The notes under the pieces are model-generated. The model saw only the letters and a list, made by a program, of their open reading frames with translations. It ran no database searches and was not told the origin of the DNA. DNA of 64,000 nt from Lactococcus paracarnosus. GTDB taxonomy: Bacteria; Bacillota; Bacilli; Lactobacillales; Streptococcaceae. Location: positions 992,001 to 1,056,000 of the forward strand of contig NZ_CP017195.1 of NCBI RefSeq assembly GCF_006770285.1, read 5' to 3'. Shown piece by piece: positions 38,870-49,543 of the stretch; the stretch's first letter is position 1, and every line of letters begins with the position of its first letter. Made by a program: the position numbers and the translations under genes.

Positions 38870-39589
38870 TTAAAGTGGCTTTTTATTCGGTGTGCCCGCT
38901 TTACGAGGAAATTTCTTGGGTGTTTCTTTTTTCTTCTCGATCATCACTAAGTGTCGTTCATCACCATTTGGTAAGTTATAATCCAGAGGATCTCCTAATT
39001 TACCACCTAGAATAGCAATCGCATGTTTGGCTTCCGTCATCTCATCTAGCATCTGACTTGCTTTAAGTGATAGTAGCTTACCATTCTTTTTCAAAAAAGG
39101 TAAGGTTAATTCTGATAAGACATTTAAACGTGCTACTGCGCGAGCAGTCACATAGTCAAATTGGCCTCTATAAATAGGATCTTGTCCAAAATCCTCAGCT
39201 CGCCCATGTAGTAAGGTGACTGTAGCGGTATCAAAGCCCAATTTATCAGATAGGGCTTCTAAAAACTTGATACGCTTATTTAGAGAGTCAATGATGGTTA
39301 CGTTTAACTCAGGAAAGATGATCTTCATCGGAAAACTTGGAAAACCAGCACCAGCACCAATGTCTAATAACTTGAGTGATGTATTATCAATTACTTGATA
39401 TAACAGTGGCGCAATTGAATCATAAAAGTGCTTAAGATAGACGTCTTGTTTTTCAGTGATAGCAGTCAAATTAATTTTTTCGTTTTCAGTTACTAAAAAA
39501 TTAAAATAAGTTTCAAATTGTGCTTTTTGCGTATCAGTTAGATGAATATCAAATTTTTCTAGTTCGCTATAAAATACTTCTGGAGTCAT
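38870..39589 (-). CDS. rsmG: 16S rRNA (guanine(527)-N7)-methyltransferase RsmG
   Basis: SAM-dependent methyltransferase modifying G527 of 16S rRNA, formerly GidB. 239 residues. The SAM-binding block is [17 protein letters not shown] (about 76-92), and [27 protein letters not shown] follows. The C terminus is lysine-rich. Its start overlaps the stop of the polyprenyl synthase gene by 4 bp (ATGA), placing it as the last cistron of a four-gene unit. Loss of this enzyme is known to give low-level streptomycin resistance in other bacteria. Confidence 0.96.
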   Translation of the reverse strand: MTPEVFYSELEKFDIHLTDTQKAQFETYFNFLVTENEKINLTAITEKQDVYLKHFYDSIAPLLYQVIDNTSLKLLDIGAGAGFPSFPMKIIFPELNVTIIDSLNKRIKFLEALSDKLGFDTATVTLLHGRAEDFGQDPIYRGQFDYVTARAVARLNVLSELTLPFLKKNGKLLSLKASQMLDEMTEAKHAIAILGGKLGDPLDYNLPNGDERHLVMIEKKKETPKKFPRKAGTPNKKPL

Positions 39590-40530
39590 AATTGTCTTTC
39601 TAGTAGGGTTTTCGTGATCATATAGATATCCGATTTTACAGGGTTATCTGGTAGTTTATGAATCAGTTTCAGTGCGATATCAGTATGCTTTTTAGCTAGT
39701 GCATAAGTCTTATCTAAGGCATCGGTCTCATGGATAATAGTGAAAATTTGATCATAAGCTTCTTGTGCTAATAATTCAGCTACCTTAGTATCGGCAGCTA
39801 TTGCAAATAAAACAGGTGCAGAATAAATCCCTTGTTTGATATCTGTCAGTACAGGTTTGCCAAAGGTTTGACTTTTTGCTGTATAGTCCAGGTAATCATC
39901 CATGATTTGGAAGGCAATTCCGATATTAAGCCCAATATCGTAGGCACGCTTAGCAAGTATCATTTGCCCATCCGCAAAAAGAGAGGCAGCACAAGCTTGT
40001 GCGAATAATTCGGCTGTTTTTCCAGAAATATTTTCTATGTAATCCGAAATCGTTTGCTTAGTATTGAAACGCAAGTTCATCTGTCCAAGTTCACCATTAA
40101 GTACAGTTTCCATGGCATCAATTCGCTTTGATAGATTTGACATATCTAAGGCGTGTTTAATCATTAACTTAAAGACAGTTATAAATAGATAATCGCCTGC
40201 ATAGACCGCAACTTCATTACCATAAAGGTGAGAAATCGTTGGGACACCACGTCTTGTTTCAGCTTTATCTATAATATCATCATGGATAAGCGTTGCGGTA
40301 TGGAGAAGTTCTATCGAACTTGCTAAGGCTATTTTTTTGTCTTCATCTAATGTCGTAAAATTAGAAAATAGTAACAGGTAGGCTGGGCGTAGCATCTTAC
40401 CACCAGAAGCTAGCAAGCTTAAAATCGCTTGCTGGGTCTGAGGGTTTTTTACTTTAATCGCACCAGTCATCGTGTCATGAACGATATCAAGTTGTTTAGC
40501 AAGTTGGGGATATGTGGTCCAAAAAGTCAT
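39586..40530 (-). CDS. Polyprenyl diphosphate synthase (long-chain, quinone side-chain type)
   Basis: 314-residue trans-isoprenyl diphosphate synthase. The first aspartate-rich motif is [19 protein letters not shown] (DDIID) and the second is [11 protein letters not shown]. The [14 protein letters not shown] block near the N terminus binds the allylic substrate. It resembles component II of heptaprenyl/solanesyl diphosphate synthases, which make menaquinone side chains. It is translationally coupled to the upstream Gx-type gene and to rsmG, which supports a quinone or isoprenoid function for the group. Confidence 0.9.
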   Translation of the reverse strand: MTFWTTYPQLAKQLDIVHDTMTGAIKVKNPQTQQAILSLLASGGKMLRPAYLLLFSNFTTLDEDKKIALASSIELLHTATLIHDDIIDKAETRRGVPTISHLYGNEVAVYAGDYLFITVFKLMIKHALDMSNLSKRIDAMETVLNGELGQMNLRFNTKQTISDYIENISGKTAELFAQACAASLFADGQMILAKRAYDIGLNIGIAFQIMDDYLDYTAKSQTFGKPVLTDIKQGIYSAPVLFAIAADTKVAELLAQEAYDQIFTIIHETDALDKTYALAKKHTDIALKLIHKLPDNPVKSDIYMITKTLLERQL

Positions 40531-41075
40531 AGGTCAGTCATCCAAATTTTATTTTCTTTTACAAATAAGTCATTGATTGGTTTAATTTTATATAGTAGTG
40601 AGTTGCCAGCCACCCCTATAAAAAAGCCAGCTAAAAGGCCAAAAAATGCTAGCCAAGGTAAATATAAAAGGACAGCCGGTGTTTGTGATATAAAAGTCGC
40701 CATCATTAGCTGACCAACATTATGAAAAAATCCGCCTGCTAATGAGATGCCAATTAGACTAACTAGCTTTGGTCCCATCATTTTGATGAGATACATGGCT
40801 AGTAGGGATAATATTCCACCAGAAAGACTATATAAGAAAACAGAAAATCCAGTAAATAGGGCAGTAAGCAGCAATTTTAGGATCATCAAAATAATGACAT
40901 CTGATTTTTTTAGTGTAAAAATTGCCATTAAGACAACAAGATTACTAAAGCCTAGTTTGGCACCAGGGGCGAATGCAAAAGGTGAGGGAAACAGGGTTTC
41001 AACTATGCCGATAATCGTTGCCGTAGCAGTAAGTAAGGCAATGTAGACAAGTCTATGTAGTTGATGTTGTGTCAT
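40527..41075 (-). CDS. Gx transporter family / heptaprenyl diphosphate synthase component I-like membrane protein
   Basis: 182-residue protein with about five membrane helices. The block LFPSPFAFAPGAKLGFSNLV is characteristic of the family annotated as Gx transporter or heptaprenyl diphosphate synthase subunit I. The ATGA overlap on both sides couples it to the NusG-domain gene and the polyprenyl synthase. The true function is not settled. Structure of the family suggests an ECF-type substrate-binding membrane component, and the neighbour suggests an isoprenoid or quinone link. Confidence 0.82.
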   Translation of the reverse strand: MTQHQLHRLVYIALLTATATIIGIVETLFPSPFAFAPGAKLGFSNLVVLMAIFTLKKSDVIILMILKLLLTALFTGFSVFLYSLSGGILSLLAMYLIKMMGPKLVSLIGISLAGGFFHNVGQLMMATFISQTPAVLLYLPWLAFFGLLAGFFIGVAGNSLLYKIKPINDLFVKENKIWMTDL

Positions 41076-41503
41076 TGGTAATCTACTATCCTATCTTTTT
41101 TATCTTTACCTTTATCATCAGATGTGCCCATAATTTCAATCACTAAACGATGAGGTAAGCAGACGATGGTTTGACCAGTCTTACCGATATAGCCCTTGCG
41201 AACACAAATTTGATCACCACAGTTAGCATAAACAATGGCAATTTGACCATCACGAACTTCTATTTTATTAATGTCATCATGTGCTTGATCACGGTAAGTG
41301 TAGGTTTGATCTTTTCGTAAATCAAAATTTTTGATAACTTGACTATTGACTCGAAGTTGTGCGATCTGTCCAGGTTGTTGATTTCCTTTTAATAATAGAA
41401 AAGGCAGAAAGCTTGCAATCATTAATATGACTATGAGGATGAAATCAAACGGTTTCATCTGTAAGTGCTTTACTTTTTTAGAGATACCTGTCAATGATTT
41501 CAT
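41072..41503 (-). CDS. NusG domain II-containing protein
   Basis: 143-residue protein with an N-terminal membrane anchor (DFILIVILMIASFLPFLLL, about 19-37) and a short extracytoplasmic domain. This domain contains the block IVYANCGDQICVRKGYIGKTG and the closing CLPHRLVIEIMG. These are hallmarks of stand-alone NusG domain II proteins, with three conserved cysteines that might bind a redox cofactor or metal. It heads a coupled group with the Gx-like and polyprenyl synthase genes, a set also seen near quinone and flavin electron-transfer genes in other Firmicutes. The biochemical role is unknown. Confidence 0.82.
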   Translation of the reverse strand: MKSLTGISKKVKHLQMKPFDFILIVILMIASFLPFLLLKGNQQPGQIAQLRVNSQVIKNFDLRKDQTYTYRDQAHDDINKIEVRDGQIAIVYANCGDQICVRKGYIGKTGQTIVCLPHRLVIEIMGTSDDKGKDKKDRIVDYQ

Positions 41504-41585
41504 TATTCCATTTTATCATTTTTTGTGGATTTTTGCTTAAAAGTTTTATGGTGGGACTGGGCAGTGAGCTAGTTTATTAATGCCA

Positions 41586-41614
41586 TTAAAAAAGCGCCCC
41601 TATCGGAACGCTAA
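41586..41614 (-). terminator. Terminator after galU
   Basis: On the minus strand AGCGTTCC pairs with GGGGCGCT around GATA and is followed by six T residues, just after the galU stop. Confidence 0.8.
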
Positions 41615-41618
41615 TGGA

Positions 41619-42542
41619 TTAACCTTTTTTTGTAGTCGCTTTATCAGAAGACTCAAGTTCTTTTGCCTTTTTGATAATGTAATCATGCAAGGCATCTTTA
41701 ATTTGCGGGTGAGTTAAGCCGTATTCGATTGTCGTTTCGACAAAACCGAATTTGTCACCAACGTCATAGCGTTTGCCCTTAAACTCACGAGCAAAAACAC
41801 GTTGTGTTTTGTTCAATCGCTCGATTGCATCTGTTAGTTGGATTTCATTTCCAGCACCAGGTTTTTGATGTTCTAGAATCTCGAAAATTTCTGGTGTTAA
41901 CAGGTAACGCCCAATAATCGCCAAGTCACTAGGGGCATCTTCAATCGCAGGTTTTTCAACAAAGTTTGCCACATTATACAACCCTTTTTCGACTTCGCCT
42001 TCGGGTGCAATGACGCCATATTTATCTACCTCTTGATGAGGTACTTTCATAACAGCAATTGTAGAAGCATGTGTTGTCTCATAGTCATTAATCAGTTGCT
42101 TAGTTAAAGGAACATCAGACTCCATCAAGTCATCACCGAGCATGACAACAAAAGGTTCATCACCTATGAATGCTTTAGCTTGAAGCACTGCATGTCCTAG
42201 GCCTTTAGGATGGCTTTGGCGGATAAAGTGTAGATTAATATCCGTTGTTTCCTCAACAAGTTTTAATAAATCATCTTTACCTTTTTCTTTTAAAAACATT
42301 TCAAGTTCGATATTTGAATCGAAATGGTCTTCGATAGGTCTCTTTGCCTTACCAGTGACGATCAATATATCCTCAATACCAGATTTAAGAGCTTCTTCAA
42401 CGATGAATTGGATAGTTGGTTTATCAACTATCGGTAGCATCTCTTTGGCAATTGCTTTAGTGGCTGGTAAAAAGCGCGTACCTAAACCAGCTGCTGGAAT
42501 TACTGCTTTGCGTACTTTGACAGTCTGAAGTTCTTTCTTCAT
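41619..42542 (-). CDS. galU: UTP--glucose-1-phosphate uridylyltransferase
   Basis: Makes UDP-glucose from UTP and glucose 1-phosphate for wall polysaccharides, glycolipids and the Leloir pathway. 307 residues. The nucleotide-binding motif is [21 protein letters not shown], with the catalytic lysine in the [13 protein letters not shown] region and VEKP...[16 protein letters not shown] following. It begins one base after the gpsA stop, so they form an operon. Glucose 1-phosphate from GtfA (29.6 kb) would be a natural substrate. Confidence 0.97.
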   Translation of the reverse strand: MKKELQTVKVRKAVIPAAGLGTRFLPATKAIAKEMLPIVDKPTIQFIVEEALKSGIEDILIVTGKAKRPIEDHFDSNIELEMFLKEKGKDDLLKLVEETTDINLHFIRQSHPKGLGHAVLQAKAFIGDEPFVVMLGDDLMESDVPLTKQLINDYETTHASTIAVMKVPHQEVDKYGVIAPEGEVEKGLYNVANFVEKPAIEDAPSDLAIIGRYLLTPEIFEILEHQKPGAGNEIQLTDAIERLNKTQRVFAREFKGKRYDVGDKFGFVETTIEYGLTHPQIKDALHDYIIKKAKELESSDKATTKKG

Positions 42543-42543
42543 G

Positions 42544-43581
42544 TTAGTTTTTCCCTTTAATTTCTATAATATATTCGTTTTCTGGACGACCTTCTCGACG
42601 CATGAGCTGAATGATACTCTCCTTGATTTCTGCACCTTCATAAATGACATGATAAATCGCATTGACAATCGGCATATCAATGTTTAGCATCTGTGCGAGC
42701 TCATAGGCAACTTTGGTTGTCGAGACACCTTCAATAACCATGCCCATATTATTTTGGATATCAGCTATTTTTTCTCCACGACCAAGGGCATCACCAGCAC
42801 GCCAGTTTCTTGAGTGAATTGAAGTGCCTGTGACAATCAAATCACCTACGCCTGACAAGCCGATGTAAGTCATGGGATTTGCGCCCATGGCAACACCTAG
42901 TCTTGTGATTTCTGCAAGGCCACGTGTAATGATCGCAGCTTTAGCATTATCACCAAAGCCTAGGCCATGAAGTGCACCTGCACCAACAGCGATAACATTT
43001 TTAAGTGCTGCGGCAGTTTCCACACCAATCACATCGTCGTTTGTATAAAGGCGGAAATAGTCATTACTAAATAAAGCTTGGACATATTTAGCATCTGCTA
43101 TCTGTTTAGAGGCAGCTGTAATCAGTGTTAAATCACGTACAATCGTCTCCTCAGCATGAGAAGGACCAGATACGACAACTATCTCTGAGCGAAGACTTTG
43201 AGGGATTTCTTCTTCTAATATAGTTGATATTCTCTCATGTGTCCCTTGTTCAAGCCCTTTTGAGGCATGCATGACAATAACTTTATGGTCTAGTAGTTGA
43301 GCAACCTGCTTAGCTACGAGTCGTGTCACACTGGTAGGCACAACAAATAAAATCGCATCTACATCAGTAAGGGCAAGGGCCAGATCATCATAGCCAACTA
43401 TCTTACTGTCTAAGACAACATCTTTAAAATATAGTGTATTCGTGTGTTTTGTATTGATTTCGGAAATCTGTTGCGGGTTATTTCCCCAGATACGAACGTC
43501 ATGACCATTGTCATTAAGGACTTGTGACAAAGCTGTTCCCCAAGATCCAGGACCTAGGACTAAGATTTTCTTTTGAGACAT
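42544..43581 (-). CDS. gpsA: Glycerol-3-phosphate dehydrogenase [NAD(P)+]
   Basis: Reduces dihydroxyacetone phosphate to sn-glycerol 3-phosphate for phospholipid and teichoic acid synthesis. 345 residues. The dinucleotide-binding motif [21 protein letters not shown] is at the N terminus and catalytic-domain blocks are [36 protein letters not shown] and [12 protein letters not shown] start it at 43581 (MSQKKILV), four bases after GGAGG. An ATG seven codons upstream lacks such a site. It is coupled with galU. Confidence 0.97.
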   Translation of the reverse strand: MSQKKILVLGPGSWGTALSQVLNDNGHDVRIWGNNPQQISEINTKHTNTLYFKDVVLDSKIVGYDDLALALTDVDAILFVVPTSVTRLVAKQVAQLLDHKVIVMHASKGLEQGTHERISTILEEEIPQSLRSEIVVVSGPSHAEETIVRDLTLITAASKQIADAKYVQALFSNDYFRLYTNDDVIGVETAAALKNVIAVGAGALHGLGFGDNAKAAIITRGLAEITRLGVAMGANPMTYIGLSGVGDLIVTGTSIHSRNWRAGDALGRGEKIADIQNNMGMVIEGVSTTKVAYELAQMLNIDMPIVNAIYHVIYEGAEIKESIIQLMRREGRPENEYIIEIKGKN

Positions 43582-43678
43582 AATACCTCCATTTGTATTC
43601 ATCTTATTTTAACATATTCTCATTTAAAATCATACTCTAGACTGAGAATCACAGGTGAATTTGTGATAAAATAGGGGT

Positions 43679-44191
43679 ATGAATATAATAATAATATTGA
43701 TGTTAATCGTCGTTCTACTTATTATTTGGCTGATACATGATTATAAAACTGATAAAAAAAATCCAAAGTTAATCAAAACCTATCACAAGGCAGGATTGTC
43801 TGATCAGGACATTGTCATTTTTCGTCAAACCATGCAAGATGCCAAAGACCAAATTAAGCAATGGGAGCTTGCTGTAAAAGAAGATGCTGCCTTACAAGTT
43901 ATTGAACAGGTGACAGGTGGGCTTGATAGTGCCAAAAAATTATTTCAACTGATCGTCAAAAGGCCCAAGATTGCCTTGTCAAATAATGATTTTTTGTATA
44001 AGCATTTACCGACCATGCTTGACTTGATCGAGACGTATCAAAATATAAAGTCTGTAGATAAGTTAGATCAAGCCTTACTAGTCGACAGTCAAAAAGTCAT
44101 TAGAGCATTGTCTGAAAAAATCGCAAGTCTTTATGCGCTAACTGTATCAGATGATATCGAAACAATTAAGAATGAGGTGGAAAATGGCTAA
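43679..44191 (+). CDS. XpaC-like 5-bromo-4-chloroindolyl phosphate hydrolysis family protein
   Basis: 170-residue protein with one N-terminal membrane helix (MNIIIILMLIVVLLIIWLI) and a helical cytoplasmic part (FRQTMQDAKDQIKQWE). Family members were named for a plate phenotype, and no enzyme activity is established. The ATG overlaps a weak ribosome site. Its 3' end overlaps the TelA gene start by 8 bp, a pairing common in Firmicutes, which indicates a shared and possibly envelope-stress role. Confidence 0.8.
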   Translation: MNIIIILMLIVVLLIIWLIHDYKTDKKNPKLIKTYHKAGLSDQDIVIFRQTMQDAKDQIKQWELAVKEDAALQVIEQVTGGLDSAKKLFQLIVKRPKIALSNNDFLYKHLPTMLDLIETYQNIKSVDKLDQALLVDSQKVIRALSEKIASLYALTVSDDIETIKNEVENG

Positions 44192-45356
44192 TGAATTATT
44201 AGATGAGTTAATGCTTGCTGACCAAGATAAAAAAGTATCAGAAGTCACATTGCAAGAAGCGCAGGTCGTATCAGGAACACAAACACCTGAGGCAACGGCA
44301 CTGTCGACACTAACTGATGAAGAATTAGGTAAGGCAAAAGAATTATCCAAATCTCTTGATGAAAACAATGCCCAATCAGTAATCGAGTACGGTGCACTTG
44401 CACAAAAAAAGATTGGTGATTTTTCACAATCAGTCTTAAATAAAGTACAAACGAAGGATTTAGGTGATGTAGGCAGTGCCTTGACTGATTTGATGTATCA
44501 GTTGCAAGAATCAAATCCGAATGACCTAGCGGCAGAAGATCCCGGGTTTTTCAAGAAGATGTTTGGTAAAGTCAAAAAGTCTATTTTTGAAGTGACGCAA
44601 AAATACCAAAAATTAGGTGCTGGTATTGATAAAATTTCGATCAAGTTGGGCCATGAATATAAAGGGTTGCTTGATGATAATAAGACGCTCGAGACACTAT
44701 ATGCTGAGAATTTAGATTTCTTCCATGCCCTCAGTGTTTATATCGCTGGTGCTGAGTTAAAGATTAAAGAACTGGCTGAGATTACGATTCCCCAAGCACA
44801 AAAAGACGCTGAGAGCATGGCAGATAATGCCATTGCTGTTCAGAAAATTTCGGATTTAGAGAACTACAAAAATCGCTTAGATAAGCGACAATATGACCTG
44901 AAATTAGCACGTCAAATTACAATCCAGCAGGCACCACAAATCCGTATGATTCAAAATACAAATCAAGAATTAGCTGAGAAAATCCAAACGTCGATTAATA
45001 CGGCTATTCCTTTATGGAAAAATCAGGTGGCGATTGCCTTGACACTTTTGAAGCAAAAGGATGCCCTAACTAGTCAACGGATTGTGTCTAATACGACAAA
45101 TGATCTATTAACTAAAAATTCTGAGATGCTGAAACAGTCGTCTATTGAGGCAGCACGAGAGAACGAGCGTGGTGTTGTGGACATTGAAACCTTGAAAATA
45201 ACACAAGCTAACTTGATTGAGACGATCCAAGAAACGATGACCATACAGCGTGAAGGTGCTATCAAACGTCGACAAGGTGAAGTTGAGCTAAGTCAATTAG
45301 AAGCAGAAATAAAGGCAAAATTATTAGCCTTGTCAAATAAAGAAAAAAGTGAGTAG
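44184..45356 (+). CDS. TelA/YceH-type toxic anion resistance protein
   Basis: About 390 residues, rich in helices and coiled coil (notably 180-260 and 330-385), with the family block QAPQIRMIQNTNQELAEKIQTSI. Members are linked to tellurite or other toxic anion and cell-envelope stress tolerance, but the mechanism is unclear. I use the ATG at 44184 (MANELLDELML) since GAGGTGG lies just before it. A longer frame from 44151 begins inside the preceding gene. A strong terminator overlaps its stop. Confidence 0.88.
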   Translation: MANELLDELMLADQDKKVSEVTLQEAQVVSGTQTPEATALSTLTDEELGKAKELSKSLDENNAQSVIEYGALAQKKIGDFSQSVLNKVQTKDLGDVGSALTDLMYQLQESNPNDLAAEDPGFFKKMFGKVKKSIFEVTQKYQKLGAGIDKISIKLGHEYKGLLDDNKTLETLYAENLDFFHALSVYIAGAELKIKELAEITIPQAQKDAESMADNAIAVQKISDLENYKNRLDKRQYDLKLARQITIQQAPQIRMIQNTNQELAEKIQTSINTAIPLWKNQVAIALTLLKQKDALTSQRIVSNTTNDLLTKNSEMLKQSSIEAARENERGVVDIETLKITQANLIETIQETMTIQREGAIKRRQGEVELSQLEAEIKAKLLALSNKEKSE

Positions 45357-45373
45357 CCGATACTCGCTTTTTT
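45342..45373 (+). terminator. Terminator after the TelA gene
   Basis: AAAAAAGTGAGTA pairs with TACTCGCTTTTTT (one G-T pair) around GCCGA. The left arm includes the last codons and stop of the gene. Confidence 0.8.
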
Positions 45374-45456
45374 AAATTGGACTATACCATTTTTGACAAA
45401 GGCAAGAGAAAGGTGTAAAATGAGGTATAAAATTAGGAAAGCAAGAGGGACACTTG

Positions 45457-46617
45457 ATGACAACGACTTATATAAAAGCTGATAAATTTTTCTACCCATA
45501 TGAAAGTAAGATGGGTGGTTATTTAGAACTAACGGCAGATGGCAAATTTGGTAACCATGTCGCACAGGTAGCAGAGGACAGTACTGTATTAGATTATAGT
45601 GGAAAGTTCATTGCGCCAGGATTAGTGGATACACACGTGCATGGTTATGCTGGAGTAGATGTGATGGATAATCATAAGGATGGGATTGTCCATACCATGA
45701 GTGATGCACTTTTATCAACGGGCGTCACCTCGTTTCTACCAACTGCTTTGACGGCAAGTTATGAACAACTCAGAGACATCTGTCAAACGATTGGTGAGCA
45801 TTATACAGAAGCAACAGGCGCTAAGATACAAGGTATTTTCTTCGAGGGGCCTTTCTTTACTGAAAAATATAAAGGGGCGCAAAATGCTGCCTACATGCGT
45901 AATCCCAGTTTTGAAGAGTTTCAGGGCTGGCAAGAGGCTGCAAAGGGCATGCTACTAAAAATTGCTGTTGCACCAGAACGAGAAGGCAGTGTCGACTTTA
46001 TTTCAAAAGTAGTAGAGACGGGTACCAAAGTTGCGCTAGGTCACTCAGATGCAACTTATGAGCAAGCAGTACGTGGTGCTGAAGCAGGCGCTAGCATCTG
46101 GGTTCATGCTTATAATGGTATGCGTGGGTTGACGCACAGAGAACTCGGTATGGTTGGTGCTGTTTATGAAATACCACATACTTATGCTGAGTTAATTTGT
46201 GACGGGCATCATGTTGTGCCAAAAGCCTGTGATATTTTGATCAAGCAAAAAGGGCATGACCATGTCGCCTTGATTACGGATTGTATGCGTGCGGGTGGAG
46301 AACCTGACGGTGATTATATGCTTGGCGAATATCCAGTCATTGTGGAAAATGGGACAGCGAGATTAAAAGAAGGTGGAAATCTAGCAGGCTCTATTTTGAA
46401 ACTAAAAGATGGTATTAAAAATGTTGTAGATTGGGGTATTGCGTCGCAAGATGAAGCCATTAGAATGGCATCGCTCATTCCAGCTATATCTGTTGGTATT
46501 GATGATAAATGTGGTCGAATCAAGCCAGGATTTGATGCTGACTTTATCGTACTAGACCCTAATCTAGAGCTAACCGCAACTTATTTAAATGGTCAAAAAG
46601 TTTATAGTGCGTCATAA
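45457..46617 (+). CDS. nagA: N-acetylglucosamine-6-phosphate deacetylase
   Basis: Removes acetate from N-acetylglucosamine 6-phosphate in amino-sugar recycling. About 386 residues of the amidohydrolase fold. The metal-binding region is GLVDTHVHGYAGVDVMD, with EGPFF, GHSDATYEQA, HAYNGMRGLTHRELG and the catalytic aspartate block ALITDCMRAGG. I use the ATG at 45457, 7 bases after AGAGGG. A TTG immediately upstream is in frame. It is a single-gene unit ending at a hairpin. Confidence 0.96.
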   Translation: MTTTYIKADKFFYPYESKMGGYLELTADGKFGNHVAQVAEDSTVLDYSGKFIAPGLVDTHVHGYAGVDVMDNHKDGIVHTMSDALLSTGVTSFLPTALTASYEQLRDICQTIGEHYTEATGAKIQGIFFEGPFFTEKYKGAQNAAYMRNPSFEEFQGWQEAAKGMLLKIAVAPEREGSVDFISKVVETGTKVALGHSDATYEQAVRGAEAGASIWVHAYNGMRGLTHRELGMVGAVYEIPHTYAELICDGHHVVPKACDILIKQKGHDHVALITDCMRAGGEPDGDYMLGEYPVIVENGTARLKEGGNLAGSILKLKDGIKNVVDWGIASQDEAIRMASLIPAISVGIDDKCGRIKPGFDADFIVLDPNLELTATYLNGQKVYSAS

Positions 46618-46664
46618 TACAAACTTGTATTGTATGGGAGTCCACGCATGATTAATCGTAAATG

Positions 46665-46685
46665 AAGCGCGTAAAAGCGCTTTTT
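46665..46685 (+). terminator. Terminator after nagA
   Basis: AAGCGC pairs with GCGCTT around GTAAAA and is followed by T residues. Confidence 0.65.
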
Positions 46686-46699
46686 CTATTTTAATAGTA

Positions 46700-46753
46700 G
46701 AAAACGTTTTCTTTACTTTTTGTCTGACAAAATATAGTTAAACGTGGTATAAT
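46700..46753 (+). promoter_or_regulatory. cre-like palindrome and promoter of pfkA-pyk
   Basis: GAAAACGTTTTC (46700-46711) is a perfect 12-bp palindrome of the cre type. It lies about 54 bp before the expected start set by TATAAT at 46748-46753. An upstream cre is the arrangement through which CcpA activates the lactococcal las operon. Activation here is inferred. Confidence 0.75.
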
Positions 46754-46789
46754 GATTAAGATAAAAAACATTGGAGGATTGATACTTAA

Positions 46790-47797
<1,008 letters not shown>

Positions 47798-47915
47798 TCG
47801 CTTTACAGTTTCACTAAACATCAGTTAAAAACTGCATATGCAGTCTAAGGATACCTCATATGAGATGTCCTATATATTGGCGAAAGCCATCTAATTTAGA
47901 AGGAGTTCTACTAAA

Positions 47916-49418
47916 ATGAACAAACGTGTAAAAATTGTTGCAACACTTGGACCAGCTGTTGAAATCCGTGGTGGCAAAAAATTTGGTGACGATGGTTACT
48001 GGGGTGAAAAACTCGATGTAGAAGCTTCAGCGCAAAAAATCGCGCAATTAATCAAAGAAGGCGCAAATGTTTTCCGTTTCAACTTCTCACATGGTGACCA
48101 TGAAGAGCAAGGCGATCGTATGAACGTTGTCCGTCGTGCAGAAGAAATTGCTAACCAAAAAGTTGGTTTCTTACTTGACACTAAAGGACCAGAGATCCGT
48201 ACTGAATTATTCGAAGGCGAAGCTAAAGAATTCGAATACAATACAGGTGACTTACTCCGTGTTGCAACACAACAAGGCCTAAAATCTACTAAAGATGTTA
48301 TCGCTTTGAACGTTGCTGGTGGTCTTGACATTTTTGATAACGTTGAAATTGGTCAAACAATCCTTATCGATGACGGTAAACTTGGTTTAACTGTTGCTGG
48401 TAAAGATGCTGCAACTCGTCAATTCGAAGTTGAAGTTCAAAATGATGGCGTTATCGCTAAACAAAAAGGTGTTAACATCCCGAACACTAAAATTCCTTTC
48501 CCAGCACTTGCTGACCGTGATAACGCGGACATCCGTTTTGGTTTGGAACAAGGTTTGAACTTCATCGCGATCTCATTTGTTCGTTCTGCTAAAGATGTTA
48601 ACGAAGTTCGTGCAATCTTAGAAGAAACTGGTAACACACACGTTCAACTTTTTCCTAAAATCGAAAACCAACAAGGTATTGATAACATCGATGAAATCAT
48701 CGCTGCTTCTGAAGGTATCATGATTGCCCGTGGTGATATGGGTATCGAAGTACCATTTGAAATGGTACCAGTTTACCAAAAACAAATCATTCAAAAAGTA
48801 AATGCTGCTGGTAAAGCTGTTATCACAGCAACTAACATGCTTGAAACAATGACTGACAAACCACGTGCGACACGTTCAGAAATCTCTGACGTATTTAACG
48901 CTGTTATTGATGGTACAGATGCAACAATGCTTTCTGGCGAATCAGCAAATGGTAAATACCCAGTTGAATCAGTTCGTACAATGGCAACTGTTGACAAAAA
49001 TGCGCAAGCACTTTTGAAAGAATATGGCCGTTTGTCAACTGATAAATTTGACCGTTCTAACGTGACTGAAGTTATGGCATCAGCTGTTAAAGATGCAACT
49101 AACTCTATGGAAATCAAACTAATCGTTGCTTTGACTGAGTCAGGTTCAACTGCTCGTTTGATCTCTAAATACCGTCCTGATGCTGATATCTTAGCAATTA
49201 CTTGGGATGAAAAAGTTCAAAAATCACTTATGATTAACTGGGGCGTTATCCCAATCTTGAACGAAAAACCTGCATCAACTGATGACATGTTTGAAGTTGC
49301 TGAAAAAGCTGCTATCGAATCAGGTCTTGTTGAATCTGGCGACAATATCATCATCGTTGCTGGTGTACCAGTAGGTTCAGGCCGTACTAATACAATGCGT
49401 ATCCGTACAGTTAAATAA
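47916..49418 (+). CDS. pyk: Pyruvate kinase
   Basis: Final ATP-yielding step of glycolysis, phosphoenolpyruvate to pyruvate. The 500-residue length matches lactococcal enzymes. Visible are VFRFNFSHGDHEEQG, LLDTKGPEIRTELF, the active-site lysine block VQLFPKIENQQG, MIARGDMGIEVPFE and ATNMLETM. Codon use is strongly biased, as expected for a highly expressed glycolytic gene. AGAAGGAG is the ribosome site. A strong terminator follows directly, and ldh, the third las gene in L. lactis, is not behind it. Confidence 0.98.
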   Translation: MNKRVKIVATLGPAVEIRGGKKFGDDGYWGEKLDVEASAQKIAQLIKEGANVFRFNFSHGDHEEQGDRMNVVRRAEEIANQKVGFLLDTKGPEIRTELFEGEAKEFEYNTGDLLRVATQQGLKSTKDVIALNVAGGLDIFDNVEIGQTILIDDGKLGLTVAGKDAATRQFEVEVQNDGVIAKQKGVNIPNTKIPFPALADRDNADIRFGLEQGLNFIAISFVRSAKDVNEVRAILEETGNTHVQLFPKIENQQGIDNIDEIIAASEGIMIARGDMGIEVPFEMVPVYQKQIIQKVNAAGKAVITATNMLETMTDKPRATRSEISDVFNAVIDGTDATMLSGESANGKYPVESVRTMATVDKNAQALLKEYGRLSTDKFDRSNVTEVMASAVKDATNSMEIKLIVALTESGSTARLISKYRPDADILAITWDEKVQKSLMINWGVIPILNEKPASTDDMFEVAEKAAIESGLVESGDNIIIVAGVPVGSGRTNTMRIRTVK

Positions 49419-49426
49419 TCTATTTT

Positions 49427-49459
49427 AAAAAACGTCTGACTGAGTCAGGCGTTTTTTTT
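49427..49459 (+). terminator. Terminator after pyk
   Basis: AAAAAACG/CGTTTTTTT with an inner CTGACT/AGTCAG stem. It lies 9 bp after the pyk stop. Confidence 0.9.
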
Positions 49460-49543
49460 ATGGGCTATAAAGTTATATGATAAGGAAACTGATTATTGAT
49501 GCCAAAAAACGTATGAGCGTGTTATTTGGCATATGATTATTAT

